From positions 248,001-312,000 of the forward strand of contig CBDFGJ010000002.1 of the NCBI GenBank assembly GCA_965247035.1: a stretch of 64,000 nt of DNA. The letters are read 5' to 3'. The notes beneath the pieces are model-generated. The model searched no databases and had not been told where the DNA came from. It saw nothing but the letters and a program-made list of their open reading frames with translations. The position numbers and the translations under genes are program-made. Source of the stretch: Azophilus sp965247035 (GTDB taxonomy: Bacteria > Pseudomonadota > Gammaproteobacteria > Pseudomonadales > Azotimanducaceae). Positions within the stretch are counted from its first letter, which is position 1, and each line of letters starts with the position of its first letter. Positions 9,617-19,505 of the stretch are shown one piece after another.

Positions 9617-10654
9617 TGAATGGGCTCAGTACATTTCGGAATTTTTTCGTTCAGGCAGCGAGGGAGAGCTTGTCCGTGAATTCGGCCGGAGTCAACAAGC
9701 CGAGGGCATGGTGGGGCCGGACGTTGTGGTGGTCGAGGAGAGACTCCTCCAGAGCTCGGTTCACTTCGCCGGAGGTCGTCCCGGTGGACGGACCGGAACT
9801 CGGCGCGCAGGGTGCGGTTGCTGCGCTCGACGCTGCCGTTACTGTCGGGGCGGCGGGGTGGGAGGACATGCGAGGGGGATGCCGGCGTCGCGGCGGGCGG
9901 TTTCGAATTCCTGCATGAACTCGGAGCCGCCGTCGATCTGCACCGAGCTCACGGGCAGGCGCAGCAGGACCTCGTGGAGGAAGTCAGTGGCGGTGGCGGC
10001 GGTGGCGCTGGAGCGGACCTTGACGTGGATGCCCTGGTGATCGGGTCCTTGGCGTGGAACTGCTTGAAGACTCTGCCGTGACATGCACGGTCATTATGGT
10101 CGCACTGGACGAATTCGCCGGGCTGCCGAGCTTTGATGCCCGGCGCGAGGCGCTGCGCGTGGCGGCGGGAGAAGTCGCGGCGGAGGATGGCGAGGATGGT
10201 CGTGCGCCCGGCCTAGGGCCGACGGTGGCGCTCGGCCTCGACCAAGCGACGGTCCTGCTTGGTCCACTGCCGAGGCCGGACTCCGCACGGGCGGGTGCTA
10301 CGCGGCGCGAGGGCTTTGAGGCCGCCGCCGAGGTCGGCCCTGCGCCAGTCGTTGTGTGTGCTCTTGGCTAGGCTGGTGGTGCGGAGGGCATCGCCGCGGC
10401 GCATGCCACCGGCGACCATCCGGTCGATCAGTTCAAGGGCGCGCAGGCGCTCGCGGGCGGGTTCGGAATCGGTCAGGTCCACCGACAGGTGCTTGCAGGA
10501 GGGCGGGCGGGCGTGCAACAGTCTCATGTTCAGGCTCCTTGGTTTTGTGACAAGACAAGTGTGCCTGAACCGGTGGCGGGGCGTCCGCTCCGCCGCCGGG
10601 CTGCGGACTCCGGTCGCCGGCGCCGAAATTCCGGAATGTGTCTGAGCCCATACA
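9617..10654 (-). mobile_element. IS481-like insertion sequence with decayed transposase
   Basis: Bounded by imperfect inverted ends TGAATGGGCTCAGTACATT (9617) and TGTATGGGCTCAGACACATT (read inward from 10654), with TG...CA termini. CAAG occurs directly on both outer sides (9613-9616 and 10655-10658) and may be a target duplication. The element is about 1.04 kb, close to full length for an IS481-type element with one transposase gene on the minus strand. It lies exactly between the two protease paralogs, 127 bp upstream of the short one's GTG. Confidence 0.8.
9651..10527 (-). pseudogene. IS481-like DDE transposase, frameshifted
   Basis: The N-terminal helix-turn-helix part (MRLLHARPPSCKHL onward, start at 10527) is readable. 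The catalytic core continues in other frames: SSVQIDGGSEFMQEFETA carries the second Asp, and the C-terminal part ends HHNVRPHHALGLLTPAEF. At least two frame changes (near 10.2 and 9.87 kb) break the gene, so no active enzyme can be made from this copy. The copy at 42279 keeps the SNGSVERSN segment with the catalytic Glu in frame, which allowed the decayed copy to be aligned. Confidence 0.78.
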
Positions 10655-10764
10655 CAAGCGGAACGGGCGTGGCGACATCCCAAATCGGTTCGACTACTCA
10701 ATCAACGTCCATCGCCGATCCCGAGTGGCGCCAACCGGCCCCGAGGTCTCAATGACGTTGCCGT

Positions 10765-13700
10765 TCAACCTGTACAGCCACCAGCTCCCGGCCTCCAAGC
10801 TGCGCAGCAGCAGGTCCGCCCGGCCATCGCCTCGAAGTCCTCAACCGCAACCGGCCGCCAGTTCCGGTCGCGGGTCGCGCTCAGGCGACCGCCGCCGACC
10901 ACGCGGCCGCCATCCATCAGGTACGTCCACCAAGCGCCATCGTCGTGGCGCAGGATCACGTCCGCCACGCCGTTGCCGTCCAGATCCGCGAAGGCGACCG
11001 GACGCCAGCCGAAGTCCCTAGTGGCGCGCACCGGCCCCGCGGTCTCAATGGCGTTGCCGTTCAACGTGTACAGCCACCAGCTCCCGGCCTCCAGGTTGCG
11101 CAGCAGCAGGTCGGCGCGGCCATCGCCGTTGAAGTCCTCGAACGCCTGCGGCACCCAGGCCAAATCCCGGTTCGCCAGCAGCGCCGACCCAATGGCCTCG
11201 TCGCCGTCCAGCGCGTACAGCAGCCATCGGCCGCTGCGCTTATGGCGCAGCACCGCATCCGTACGCCCGTCGCCGTTGAAATCGCGGAAGGCGAGCGCGC
11301 GGTACTCCTGGTCCCGGGGCATTTCGAGCTCGCCGCTCTCAATGACGCCGATGCCGGACAGGCCATAGCGCCACCACCGGCCGGAGTCGGCGTGGCGCAG
11401 GATGACATCGGCCGCGCCGTCGCCGTTGGTGTCCGTGAAGGCCTCCGGCCGCCAAGCGCGATCGCCCGTCATGGCCACCCGGCCCTGGGCCGCAACGGCG
11501 TTGCCGTCCATCAGGTACAGCCACCAACCGCCCGTGTCCAGATTGCGGATCAATAGATCCGCTTTGCCGTCGCCATCGAAGTCGGCCAAGGACTGCGGTG
11601 CCCAACGGGTGTTCGACACCGCCCGCACCGGCCCCGAACTGACGATGCGCCCGCCGTCCAGACCGTACCGCCACCAAGCGCCGCCCTTGCTGCGCAGCAG
11701 GATGTCCGGGGCGCCGCCGCCGTCGAAGTCGGCCATGGCGGAGCGGGGAAGACGCGGCTGACGGCCGGCCGTGTCCGGCATCACCTCAAGATGCAGCCGA
11801 TAGGCGCCGGTCCCGCCCCCGTAGCTTTCGACCCGCACGTAGTAGTCGCCCGGGGCGACCGCCGCCTCCATCCTGAAATTGGATTCGCCGCCTGCATCGT
11901 CATTTGCGGCCAGCCGAGCGCCAGCGCTGTCCTCAAGCACGCCAACGGTGTCCAGCCCACCTGTGGCGTAGGCCGTGACGACGGCGCCTGGACCAGCGGC
12001 AACGGTGAACCGAAAGGAGTCGATGTCGCCTCCGGTTTCTATGACGCCGGCGGCTTCGGCGCCGCCGTCCGCCGCATCCAGGATGGTCGCGCCGTCCCTG
12101 AAGTGGCCGTGGTCGTCTTCGGGGAGATGGCGGAATTGAAGATGCAGCCGATAGGCGCCAATCCCGCCCCCCTGGCTTTCAACCCGCACATAGTAGTCGC
12201 CCGGGGGGAGGGTCGCCTCCATCCTGAAATTGGATCCGTCGCCTGCATCGTTATTCGCGGCCAACCGAGCGCCGTCGCCGTCCTCAAGCCGGCCAACGGT
12301 GTCCAGGCCGCCTGTGGCGTAGGCCGTGACGATGGCGCCCGGGCGGTCAGCGGGAATGGTGAACCGAAAGTAGTCGACGTCGTCTCCGGGCGCGATGTCA
12401 CCGGCGGCTTCGGCGCCGCCGCTCCCCGCGTCCAGGATGGTCGCGCCGCCCCTGATGTCGCCATGGCCGTCCGGATGGCTGAACTCAAGATGCAGCCGAT
12501 AAGCGCCAGTCGCGCCGCCGCGGCTTTCGACCCGCACGTAGTAGTCGCCCGGGGGGAGCGTCGCCTCCATCCTGAAATTGGATCCGTCGCCTCCATCATC
12601 ATTTTCCGACAGCCGGTCGCCATCGCCGTCCTCAAGCCGGCCAACGGTGTCCAGCCCGCCTGTGGTGTAGGCCGTGACGACGGCGCCTGGACCAGCGGGA
12701 ATGGTGAACCGAAAGTAGTCGATGTCGTCTCCGGGCGCGATGACGCCGGCGGCTTCGGCGTCGCCGCTTTCCGCATCCAGGGTGGTCGCGCCACCCCTAG
12801 TGTCGCCAAAGTCGTCGATGTCGTTTCCGGGCGCTATGCCGCCGGCGGCTTCGGTGCCTCCGCTCCCCGCATCCGGGATGGTCGCGCCGCCCGTAGCGTC
12901 GCCGCCGACGTCTTCGACAGGGTCATTACGGCGTTGGAATTGAAGATGCAGCCGATAGGCGCCAATCCCGTCCCCGCTGCTTTCAACCCGCACGTAGTGG
13001 TCGCCCGGGGGGAGCGTCGCCTCCACCCTGAAATTGGATCCGTCGCCTCCATCGTCATTTGCGGACAGCCGAGCGCCAGCGCCGTCCTCCAGCCGGCCAA
13101 CGGTGTCCAGGCCGCCGGTGGTGTAGGCCGTGACGATGGCGTCCGGGCCAGCGGGAACGGTGAACCGAAAGTAGTCGATGTCGTTCCCGGGCGCGATGTC
13201 GCCGGCGGCTTCGGCGCCGCCGCTCCCCGCATCCAGGAGGGTCGCTTCGCCTCTGGAGTCGCCGTGGCCATCCGGATAGCTGAGCTCAAGATGCAGCCGA
13301 TAGGCGCCAATCCCGTCCCCGCTGCTTTCAACCCGCACGTAGTGGTCGCCCGGGGGGAGCGTCGCCTCCACCCTGAAATTGGATCCGTCGCCCGCATCGT
13401 CATCTTCGGCCAGCCGAGCCCCAGCGCCGTCCTCCAGCCGGCCAACGGTGTCCAGGCCGCCGGTGGTGTAGGCCGTGACGATGGCGTCCGGGCCAGCGGG
13501 AACGGTGAACCGAAAGTAGTCGACGTCGTCTCCGGGCGCGATGTCACCGGCGGCTTCGGCGCCGCCGCTCCCCGCATCCAGGAGGGTCGCTTCGCCTCTG
13601 GAGCCGCCGTGGCCATCCGGATAGCTGAGCTCAAGATGCAGCCGATAGGCGCCAATCCCGTCCCCGCTGCTTTCAACCCGCACGTAGTGGTCGCCCGGGG

Positions 13701-16700
13701 GGAGCGTCGCCTCCACCCTGAAATTGGATCCGTCGCCCGCATCGTCATCTTCGGCCAGCCGAGCCCCTGCGCCGTCCTCAAGCCGGCCAACGGTGTCCAG
13801 GCCGCCGGTGGTGTAGGCCGTGACGATGGCGTCCGGGCCAGCGGGAACGGTGAACCGAAAGTAGTCGACGTCGTCTCCGGGCGCGATGTCGCCGGCGGCT
13901 TCGGCGCCGCCGCTCCCCGCATCCAGGAGGGTCGCTTCGCCTCTGGAGCCGCCGTGGCCATCCGGATAGCTGAGCTCAAGATGCAGCCGATAGGCGCCAA
14001 TCCCGCCCCCGCTGCTTTCAACCCGCACGTAGTGGTCGCCCGGGGGGAGGGTCGCCGCCATCCTGAAATTGGATCCGTCGCCTCCATCGTCATTTTCGGA
14101 CAGCCGGTCGCCTGCGCTGTCCTCAAGCCGGCCAACGGTGTCCAGGCCGCCGGTGGTGTAGGCCGTGACGACGGCGTCCGGGCCAGCGGGAACGGTGAAC
14201 CCAAAGTAGTCGACGTCGTCTCCGGGCGCTATGTCGCCGGCGGCTTCGGCGCCGCCGCTCCCCGCATCCAGGATGGTCGCTTCGCCCCTGGAGCCGCCGT
14301 GGCCGTCTGCATAGCTGTACTCAAGATGCAGCCGATAGGCGCCAATCCCGCCCCCGCGGCTTTCGACTCGCACGTAGTGGTCGCCCGGGGGGAGCGTCGC
14401 CTCCACCCTGAAATTGGATCCGTCGCCTGCATTGTCATTCTCAGCCAACTGATTGCCATCGCTGTCCTCAAGTACGCCAACGGTGTCCAGGCCGCCGGTG
14501 GTGTAGGCCGTGACGATGGCGGCCGGGCCAGCGGGAACGGTGAACCGAAAGTAGTCGACGTCGTTCCCGGGCGCGATGTCGCCGGCGGCTTCGGCTTCGG
14601 CGCTCCCCGCGTCCAGGATGGTCGCGCCGCCCCTGGAGCCGCCGTGGCCGTCCGGATAGCTGAACTCAAGATGCAGCCGATAGGCGCCAATCCCGCCCCC
14701 GCGGCTTTCGACCCGCACGTAGTGGTCGCCCGGGGGGAGCGTCGCCTCCACCCTGAAATTGGACTCGTCGCCCGCATCGTCGTCTTCGGCCAGCCGAGCC
14801 CCAGCGCCGTCCTCAAGCCGGCCAACGGTGTCCAGGCCGCCGGTGGTGTAGGCCGTGACGATGGCGTCCGGGCCAGCGGGAACGGTGAACCGAAAGTAGT
14901 CGACGTCGTCTCCGGGCGCTATGTCGCCGGCGGCTTCGGCGCCGCCGCTCCCCGCATCCAGGATGGTCGCTTCGCCCCTGGAGCCGCCGTGGCCGTCTGC
15001 ATAGCTGTACTCAAGATGCAGCCGATAGGCGCCAATCCCGCCCCCGCGGCTTTCGACCCGCACGTAGTGGTCGCCCGGGGGGAGGGTCGCCGCCATCCTG
15101 AAATTGGATCCGTCGCCTGCATTGTCATTCTCAGCCAACTGATTGCCATCGCTGTCCTCAAGTACGCCAACGGTGTCCAGGTCGCCGGTGGTGTAGGCCG
15201 TGACGACGGCGTCCGGGCCAGCGGGAATGGTGAACCCAAAGTAGTCGACGTCGTCTCCGGGCGCGATGTCGCCGGCGGCTTCGGCGTCCCCCGCATCCAG
15301 AATGGTCGCGCCGCCTCTGGAGCCGCCGTGGCCGTCCGGATAGCTGAACTCAAGATGCAGCCGATAGGCGCCAGTCTCGCCCCCGTAGCTTTCGACCCGC
15401 ACGTAGTGGTCGCCCGGGGGGAGCGTCGCCTCCATCCTGAAATTGGCTTCGTCGCCTCCATCGTCATTTGCGGCCAGCCGAGCGCCAGCGCCGTCCTCAA
15501 GCCGGCCAACGGTGTCCAGGTCGCCGGTGGTGTAGGCCGTGACGATGGCGTCCGGGCCAGCGGGAACGGTGAACCGAAAGTAGTCGACGTCGTCTCCGGA
15601 CGCGATGTCGCCGGCGGCTTCGGCGCCGCCGCTCCCCGCATCCAGGATGGTCGCGCCGCCTCTGGAGCCGCCGTGGCCGTCCGGATAGCTGTACCCAAGA
15701 TGCAGCCGATAGACGCCAGTCCCGCCCTCGTAGCTTTCGACCCGCACATAGTAGTCGCCCGGGGGGAGCGCCGCCTCCACCCTGAAATTGGATTCGTCGC
15801 CTCCATCGTCATCTTCGGCCAGCTGAGCCCCAGCGCCGTCCTCAAGCCGGCCAACGGTGTCCAGGCCGCCGGTGGTGTAGGCCGTGACGACGGCGTCCGG
15901 GCCATCCGGAATGGTGAACCGAAAGTAGTCGACGTCGTCTCCGGGCGCGATGTCGCCGGCGGCTTCGGCGCCGCCGCTCCCCGCATCCAGGATGGTCGCG
16001 CCGCCCCTGGTGTCGCCATGGCCGTCCGGATGGTTGAACTCAAGATGCAGCCGATAGGCGCCAATCCCATCCCTGTAACTTTCAACCCGCACGTAGTAGT
16101 CGCCCGGGGGGAGGGCCGCCGCCATCCTGAAATTGGATCCGTCGCCTCCTTCGTCATTTGCGGCCAGCCAGTTGCCTGCGCTGTCCTCCAGCACGCCAAC
16201 GGTGTCCAGATCGCCGGTGGTGTAGGCCGTGACGATGGCGTCCGGGCCAGCGGGAACGGTGAACCGAAAGTAGTCGACGTCGTCTCCGGACGCGATGTCG
16301 CCGGCGGCTTCGGCACCGCCGCTCCCCGCATCCAGGATGGTCGCTTCGCCCTTGTCGCCGTGGCCATCCGGATAGCGGTACTCAAGATGCAGCTGATAGG
16401 CGCCAGTCCCATTGTAACTTTCGATCCGCACATAGTAGTCGCCCGGGGGGACCGTCGCCTCAATCCTGAAATTGGATCCGTCGCCTCCATCGTCATTGGC
16501 GGCCAGCCGAGCCCCAGCGCCGTCCTCAAGCCGGCCAACGGTGTCCAGGCCGCCGGTGGTGTAGGCCGTGACGATGGCGTCCGGGCCAGCGGGAACGGTG
16601 AACCGAAAGTAGTCGACGTCGTTCCCGGGCGCGATGTCGCCGGTGGCTTCGGCGCCGCCGCTCCCCGCGTCCAGGATGGTCGCACCGCCCCTGGTGTCGC

Positions 16701-18564
16701 CGTGGCCGTCCGGATAGCTGAACTCAAGATGCAGCCGATAGGCGCCAGTCCCGCCCTCGTAACTTTCGACCCGCACATAGTAGTCGCCCGGGGGGAGCGT
16801 CGCCTCCATCCTGAAATTGGATCCGTCGCCTGCATCGCTATTCGCGGCCAACCGGTCGCCGTCGCCGTCCTCAAGCCGGCCAACGGTGTCCAGGTCGCCT
16901 GTGGTGTAGGCCGTGACGATGGCGTCCGGGCCAGCGGGAACGGTGAACCGAAAGTAGTCGACGTCGTCTCCGGGCGCGATGTCGCCGGCGGCTTCGGCGC
17001 TGCCGCTTCCCACATCCAGGATGGTCGCACCGCCCCTGATGTCATCGTGGCCATCTAGGATGAGATAACGCCTGATGTGAGGAAAGACCAAGGAAAAAGG
17101 AGCGATATACTTGGAAGAGCCATATCCGTCATATCCGTCGTCCCCCAGACTTCCGCATACGTGACCTACCCCGCCTGATAGGCCGCCCGTGCGTGCTCGG
17201 ATACCGCCATCCTCATAGAGCCTGACAAAGACCGAGCCGCTCGACCCTCCTGCGGTCAAACCGGTTTCCCAGTTGACCCACAACATGTTTTTATATGTGA
17301 CAAAGTTGTTGCCAACCGAGGTGATGTGCCCGCTGGCGTAGCTTTGCGGTCTTACTGCGGAATGCCCAATATGATGCAGCCGCTCCCCCACCAACGGCGG
17401 GGCGGCGTCCCAGCCAAGAAAGGTCCGATGCCCTGGCAGAACCGCTGGATTGCGTTCCGAACCCAGGATCAACAGGGTCCAATCCTGTTGAATGCTTGCC
17501 GCCAACAATTCCGAACCATGTGTTGTTGGCGACTGCCGACGTGCGATATCCCCTCCGCAGGACGGCGCCCGATAGTCCCAGTAGGCGACAACGCTTGCGG
17601 CGACGTTTTCTGAGCCGACGCAGTGGTTTGCGGTCAGCAGGTAGGGCTTGGATGTCGCCGCGTCTCGGTCGGCCAGCAGGTGCCCCGTGCAAGCGAAGGT
17701 GCGACCGCCTTCCGTATAGGTGATGAGCGCGGTGGCGGCGGAAAAAAAGTCCTTGGCCGTGTCGGTGATGCTTGGCGTCGGGCAGCTGACGTCAACGGCG
17801 CAGCTGTCCACTGCGGCCTTCGGGACCACAACGCCCGCTCCGCCGGCTTTCAGCGCACCGGACTTTGCAGGCCCCGGCGCGGGCGTCCAACCCCACGGCC
17901 CCTCCGCATACAGATACGACATCCCCGGCAGTTCAATGCGCGCGTCGCCAAAACCAGCTTCGAGAATGTCCGGATGGTTCAGCTCGATGTGCAGCGTCTC
18001 TCCGGCGATGATCGGCGACCAGCGAACGGACAGGCCCCTGCCCAGGAGCTCCGACGCCTTGGCGTGGTCCAGCGATGCTGCGGGGTAGGCCGTCGCCGGG
18101 TCGGCGTCCACGAACTTGACCGTCAGGCCCTTGGGGAAGCCCTCGAGGCTCAGGGCAATGCGCAGGGCGCGGGCCTGCTCCACGGTGTAGGCGATCACCG
18201 CGGCGTAGTGCCCCGATGGGTGTTGCCGCCAGTTCAGGTCGATGAGGTTGATGAAGCGCTCGGAACCGACCAACTCAACGCCGCCGCCCACTTGGTTCGG
18301 CTTGTTGGCCTGCGGCATGTCCACCCGATCATAAGGAAGGCGCTGTCGGATGACGAAGGCATCGTCCTGCATGGCGCGGGCGATCCATGGGTTTTCGGTT
18401 TGCAGGGCCCTTTTGGCCGAAAAGGGGCTTGCCCCAGGCCCATGGTATTGCTCGGACGGCGCCGATTCAGCGTGCGATGCGCCGCAAACCGAAAGCGGGA
18501 TCAGGGCCGCCAAGCTCTTCAGCAACAAGCGGGCGCTTTTGAGGGCCCGCCCACCCCGGTTCAC
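10765..18564 (-). CDS. Giant secreted trypsin-like serine protease with fifteen PPC repeats; C-terminal propeller frameshifted
   Basis: Paralog of the neighbouring protease with near-identical signal peptide, N-terminal domain and protease domain (TANHC, QQDWTLL, GGSSGS). The chosen GTG start has the same good ribosome site; the frame is open upstream to 18639. The middle carries fifteen full PPC repeats of about 115 residues plus one truncated unit near 12.8 kb, against four in the neighbour. The C-terminal WWLY propeller units follow. About 2600 residues in all. Relative to the paralog, one base is missing near 10830, inside the seventh propeller unit; the frame then ends at 10765 with a cysteine-rich tail, whereas the unshifted reading would stop at 10694. 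It may be a sequencing error or a real defect. Confidence 0.85.
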   Translation of the reverse strand: MNRGGRALKSARLLLKSLAALIPLSVCGASHAESAPSEQYHGPGASPFSAKRALQTENPWIARAMQDDAFVIRQRLPYDRVDMPQANKPNQVGGGVELVGSERFINLIDLNWRQHPSGHYAAVIAYTVEQARALRIALSLEGFPKGLTVKFVDADPATAYPAASLDHAKASELLGRGLSVRWSPIIAGETLHIELNHPDILEAGFGDARIELPGMSYLYAEGPWGWTPAPGPAKSGALKAGGAGVVVPKAAVDSCAVDVSCPTPSITDTAKDFFSAATALITYTEGGRTFACTGHLLADRDAATSKPYLLTANHCVGSENVAASVVAYWDYRAPSCGGDIARRQSPTTHGSELLAASIQQDWTLLILGSERNPAVLPGHRTFLGWDAAPPLVGERLHHIGHSAVRPQSYASGHITSVGNNFVTYKNMLWVNWETGLTAGGSSGSVFVRLYEDGGIRARTGGLSGGVGHVCGSLGDDGYDGYGSSKYIAPFSLVFPHIRRYLILDGHDDIRGGATILDVGSGSAEAAGDIAPGDDVDYFRFTVPAGPDAIVTAYTTGDLDTVGRLEDGDGDRLAANSDAGDGSNFRMEATLPPGDYYVRVESYEGGTGAYRLHLEFSYPDGHGDTRGGATILDAGSGGAEATGDIAPGNDVDYFRFTVPAGPDAIVTAYTTGGLDTVGRLEDGAGARLAANDDGGDGSNFRIEATVPPGDYYVRIESYNGTGAYQLHLEYRYPDGHGDKGEATILDAGSGGAEAAGDIASGDDVDYFRFTVPAGPDAIVTAYTTGDLDTVGVLEDSAGNWLAANDEGGDGSNFRMAAALPPGDYYVRVESYRDGIGAYRLHLEFNHPDGHGDTRGGATILDAGSGGAEAAGDIAPGDDVDYFRFTIPDGPDAVVTAYTTGGLDTVGRLEDGAGAQLAEDDDGGDESNFRVEAALPPGDYYVRVESYEGGTGVYRLHLGYSYPDGHGGSRGGATILDAGSGGAEAAGDIASGDDVDYFRFTVPAGPDAIVTAYTTGDLDTVGRLEDGAGARLAANDDGGDEANFRMEATLPPGDHYVRVESYGGETGAYRLHLEFSYPDGHGGSRGGATILDAGDAEAAGDIAPGDDVDYFGFTIPAGPDAVVTAYTTGDLDTVGVLEDSDGNQLAENDNAGDGSNFRMAATLPPGDHYVRVESRGGGIGAYRLHLEYSYADGHGGSRGEATILDAGSGGAEAAGDIAPGDDVDYFRFTVPAGPDAIVTAYTTGGLDTVGRLEDGAGARLAEDDDAGDESNFRVEATLPPGDHYVRVESRGGGIGAYRLHLEFSYPDGHGGSRGGATILDAGSAEAEAAGDIAPGNDVDYFRFTVPAGPAAIVTAYTTGGLDTVGVLEDSDGNQLAENDNAGDGSNFRVEATLPPGDHYVRVESRGGGIGAYRLHLEYSYADGHGGSRGEATILDAGSGGAEAAGDIAPGDDVDYFGFTVPAGPDAVVTAYTTGGLDTVGRLEDSAGDRLSENDDGGDGSNFRMAATLPPGDHYVRVESSGGGIGAYRLHLELSYPDGHGGSRGEATLLDAGSGGAEAAGDIAPGDDVDYFRFTVPAGPDAIVTAYTTGGLDTVGRLEDGAGARLAEDDDAGDGSNFRVEATLPPGDHYVRVESSGDGIGAYRLHLELSYPDGHGGSRGEATLLDAGSGGAEAAGDIAPGDDVDYFRFTVPAGPDAIVTAYTTGGLDTVGRLEDGAGARLAEDDDAGDGSNFRVEATLPPGDHYVRVESSGDGIGAYRLHLELSYPDGHGDSRGEATLLDAGSGGAEAAGDIAPGNDIDYFRFTVPAGPDAIVTAYTTGGLDTVGRLEDGAGARLSANDDGGDGSNFRVEATLPPGDHYVRVESSGDGIGAYRLHLQFQRRNDPVEDVGGDATGGATIPDAGSGGTEAAGGIAPGNDIDDFGDTRGGATTLDAESGDAEAAGVIAPGDDIDYFRFTIPAGPGAVVTAYTTGGLDTVGRLEDGDGDRLSENDDGGDGSNFRMEATLPPGDYYVRVESRGGATGAYRLHLEFSHPDGHGDIRGGATILDAGSGGAEAAGDIAPGDDVDYFRFTIPADRPGAIVTAYATGGLDTVGRLEDGDGARLAANNDAGDGSNFRMEATLPPGDYYVRVESQGGGIGAYRLHLQFRHLPEDDHGHFRDGATILDAADGGAEAAGVIETGGDIDSFRFTVAAGPGAVVTAYATGGLDTVGVLEDSAGARLAANDDAGGESNFRMEAAVAPGDYYVRVESYGGGTGAYRLHLEVMPDTAGRQPRLPRSAMADFDGGGAPDILLRSKGGAWWRYGLDGGRIVSSGPVRAVSNTRWAPQSLADFDGDGKADLLIRNLDTGGWWLYLMDGNAVAAQGRVAMTGDRAWRPEAFTDTNGDGAADVILRHADSGRWWRYGLSGIGVIESGELEMPRDQEYRALAFRDFNGDGRTDAVLRHKRSGRWLLYALDGDEAIGSALLANRDLAWVPQAFEDFNGDGRADLLLRNLEAGSWWLYTLNGNAIETAGPVRATRDFGWRPVAFADLDGNGVADVILRHDDGAWWTYLMDGGRVVGGGRLSATRDRNWRPVAVEDFEAMAGRTCCCAAWRPGAGGCTG
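11780..17050 (-). repeat. Tandem array of about 345-bp units encoding PPC domains
   Basis: The segment CTCAAGATGCAGCCGATAGG recurs about every 345 bp from 11.8 to 16.7 kb (and again at 6.9-7.6 kb in the neighbour). Each unit codes one PPC domain of about 115 residues. Several neighbouring units, for example around 13.3-14.0 kb, are almost identical at DNA level, which points to recent expansion by slippage or unequal exchange. A truncated unit sits at about 12.81-12.93 kb. Confidence 0.88.
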
Positions 18565-18690
18565 GGAACCCTCCTTGAGTCTCAAAGACCCACTTGGGGG
18601 ATTGAGTGTCAATGGCATCCTTTGACTCCTGACTCCCACTCAAGGTTGACTTGCTCAGCATAGTGGAACAGCGACTTCGCGTTGGTCAAG

Positions 18691-18770
18691 TGAATGGGCT
18701 CAGGATATTTCGGAATTTTCTCGTTCAGGCAGACATGAAGAGCTTGTCCGAAAATTCGGCCGGAGTCAAC
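18691..18770 (-). mobile_element. IS481-like element, right-end remnant
   Basis: TGAATGGGCTCAG at 18691 followed by about 65 bp matching the end of the fuller copies, ending at GGAGTCAAC. It sits 127 bp upstream of the GTG of the large protease, exactly as the IS at 9617 sits relative to the small protease. The stretch 18771-18964 that follows holds no recognisable gene. Confidence 0.7.
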
Positions 18771-18964
18771 TAGCTGTACTGGCTTAAGCCTCGGCGCAAA
18801 AATCTCCTCGGATGAGGCCTGCAAGCGGCAGGTTCAGGTTGCGCCATGCGTGGCCGTGAAGTCGCCGGAACACACAATGTCGTCTTGCGGGTCATTGGTT
18901 GGCAACGCCGGATAAATTGGCTAGCCTATCGCCCTGTTTGACGGCTGCGGAGGAGCAACGCCAA

Positions 18965-19267
18965 GTGACCTACGTTATCACCAACGCCTGCATCGACGTG
19001 CAGGACCAATCGTGCATCGAAGTGTGCCCGGTGGATTGCATCCATTTTGATGAAGGCGAGGACCGCATGTGCTATGTGCATCCTGATGAATGCATCGACT
19101 GCGCCGCCTGCGAGTCCGCCTGCCCGGTGGGCGCCATCTTCGCCGCAGAGCAAGCGCCAGCGGAAACGGCGGAATTCACCACCATCAACGCCCAGTGGTT
19201 TGAAGACAAATCCGCCGTCCGTGCCAGAGTGAATGAAATCGCCCAGCGCGGGCTGTCCATCACCTGA
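18965..19267 (+). CDS. fdxA: 7Fe ferredoxin, FdxA type
   Basis: A 100-residue ferredoxin starting at a GTG that gives the usual family N-terminus MTYVITNACI; the open frame extends to 18899 but the extra residues do not look native. Cysteines fit the seven-iron pattern: Cys9, Cys17 and Cys53 for the [3Fe-4S] cluster, and Cys21, Cys43, Cys46 and Cys49 for the [4Fe-4S] cluster (CIEVCPVDC, CIDCAACESACPVGAIF). GGAGGAGC lies upstream of the GTG. It is a soluble electron carrier with no adjacent redox enzyme to name a partner. The first cluster region carries CIDVQDQSC, slightly unlike the common CIKCKYTDC. Confidence 0.9.
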   Translation: MTYVITNACIDVQDQSCIEVCPVDCIHFDEGEDRMCYVHPDECIDCAACESACPVGAIFAAEQAPAETAEFTTINAQWFEDKSAVRARVNEIAQRGLSIT

Positions 19268-19505
19268 CTTCAAGCCCCCTTTAGCCGTCCAAGCAATAGC
19301 AGGCGTTGGCGCTAACGGGCACAAGCGGAGTGTTTTCACCGGACTGCACCCGACCCTTAATCCAGCGCAATTGGCTCTAACCCAACAGTTTTCCGAGCAG
19401 GTAGTTCGCTAGACTGTGCCGGGCTTCGGGTCTTTGCGCCCATGCGGACGCCAGCCGGCTCATCATGCAGCGCAGGTGAGATTGGGAATACAGTGGAGTA
19501 CGAAA

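Noticed and set aside
11791..17058. Plus-strand open frame of about 1755 codons
   Set aside because: It is the mirror of the PPC repeat array of the large protease; the repeats lack stops on the opposite strand in this frame, and the translated product has no independent domain.
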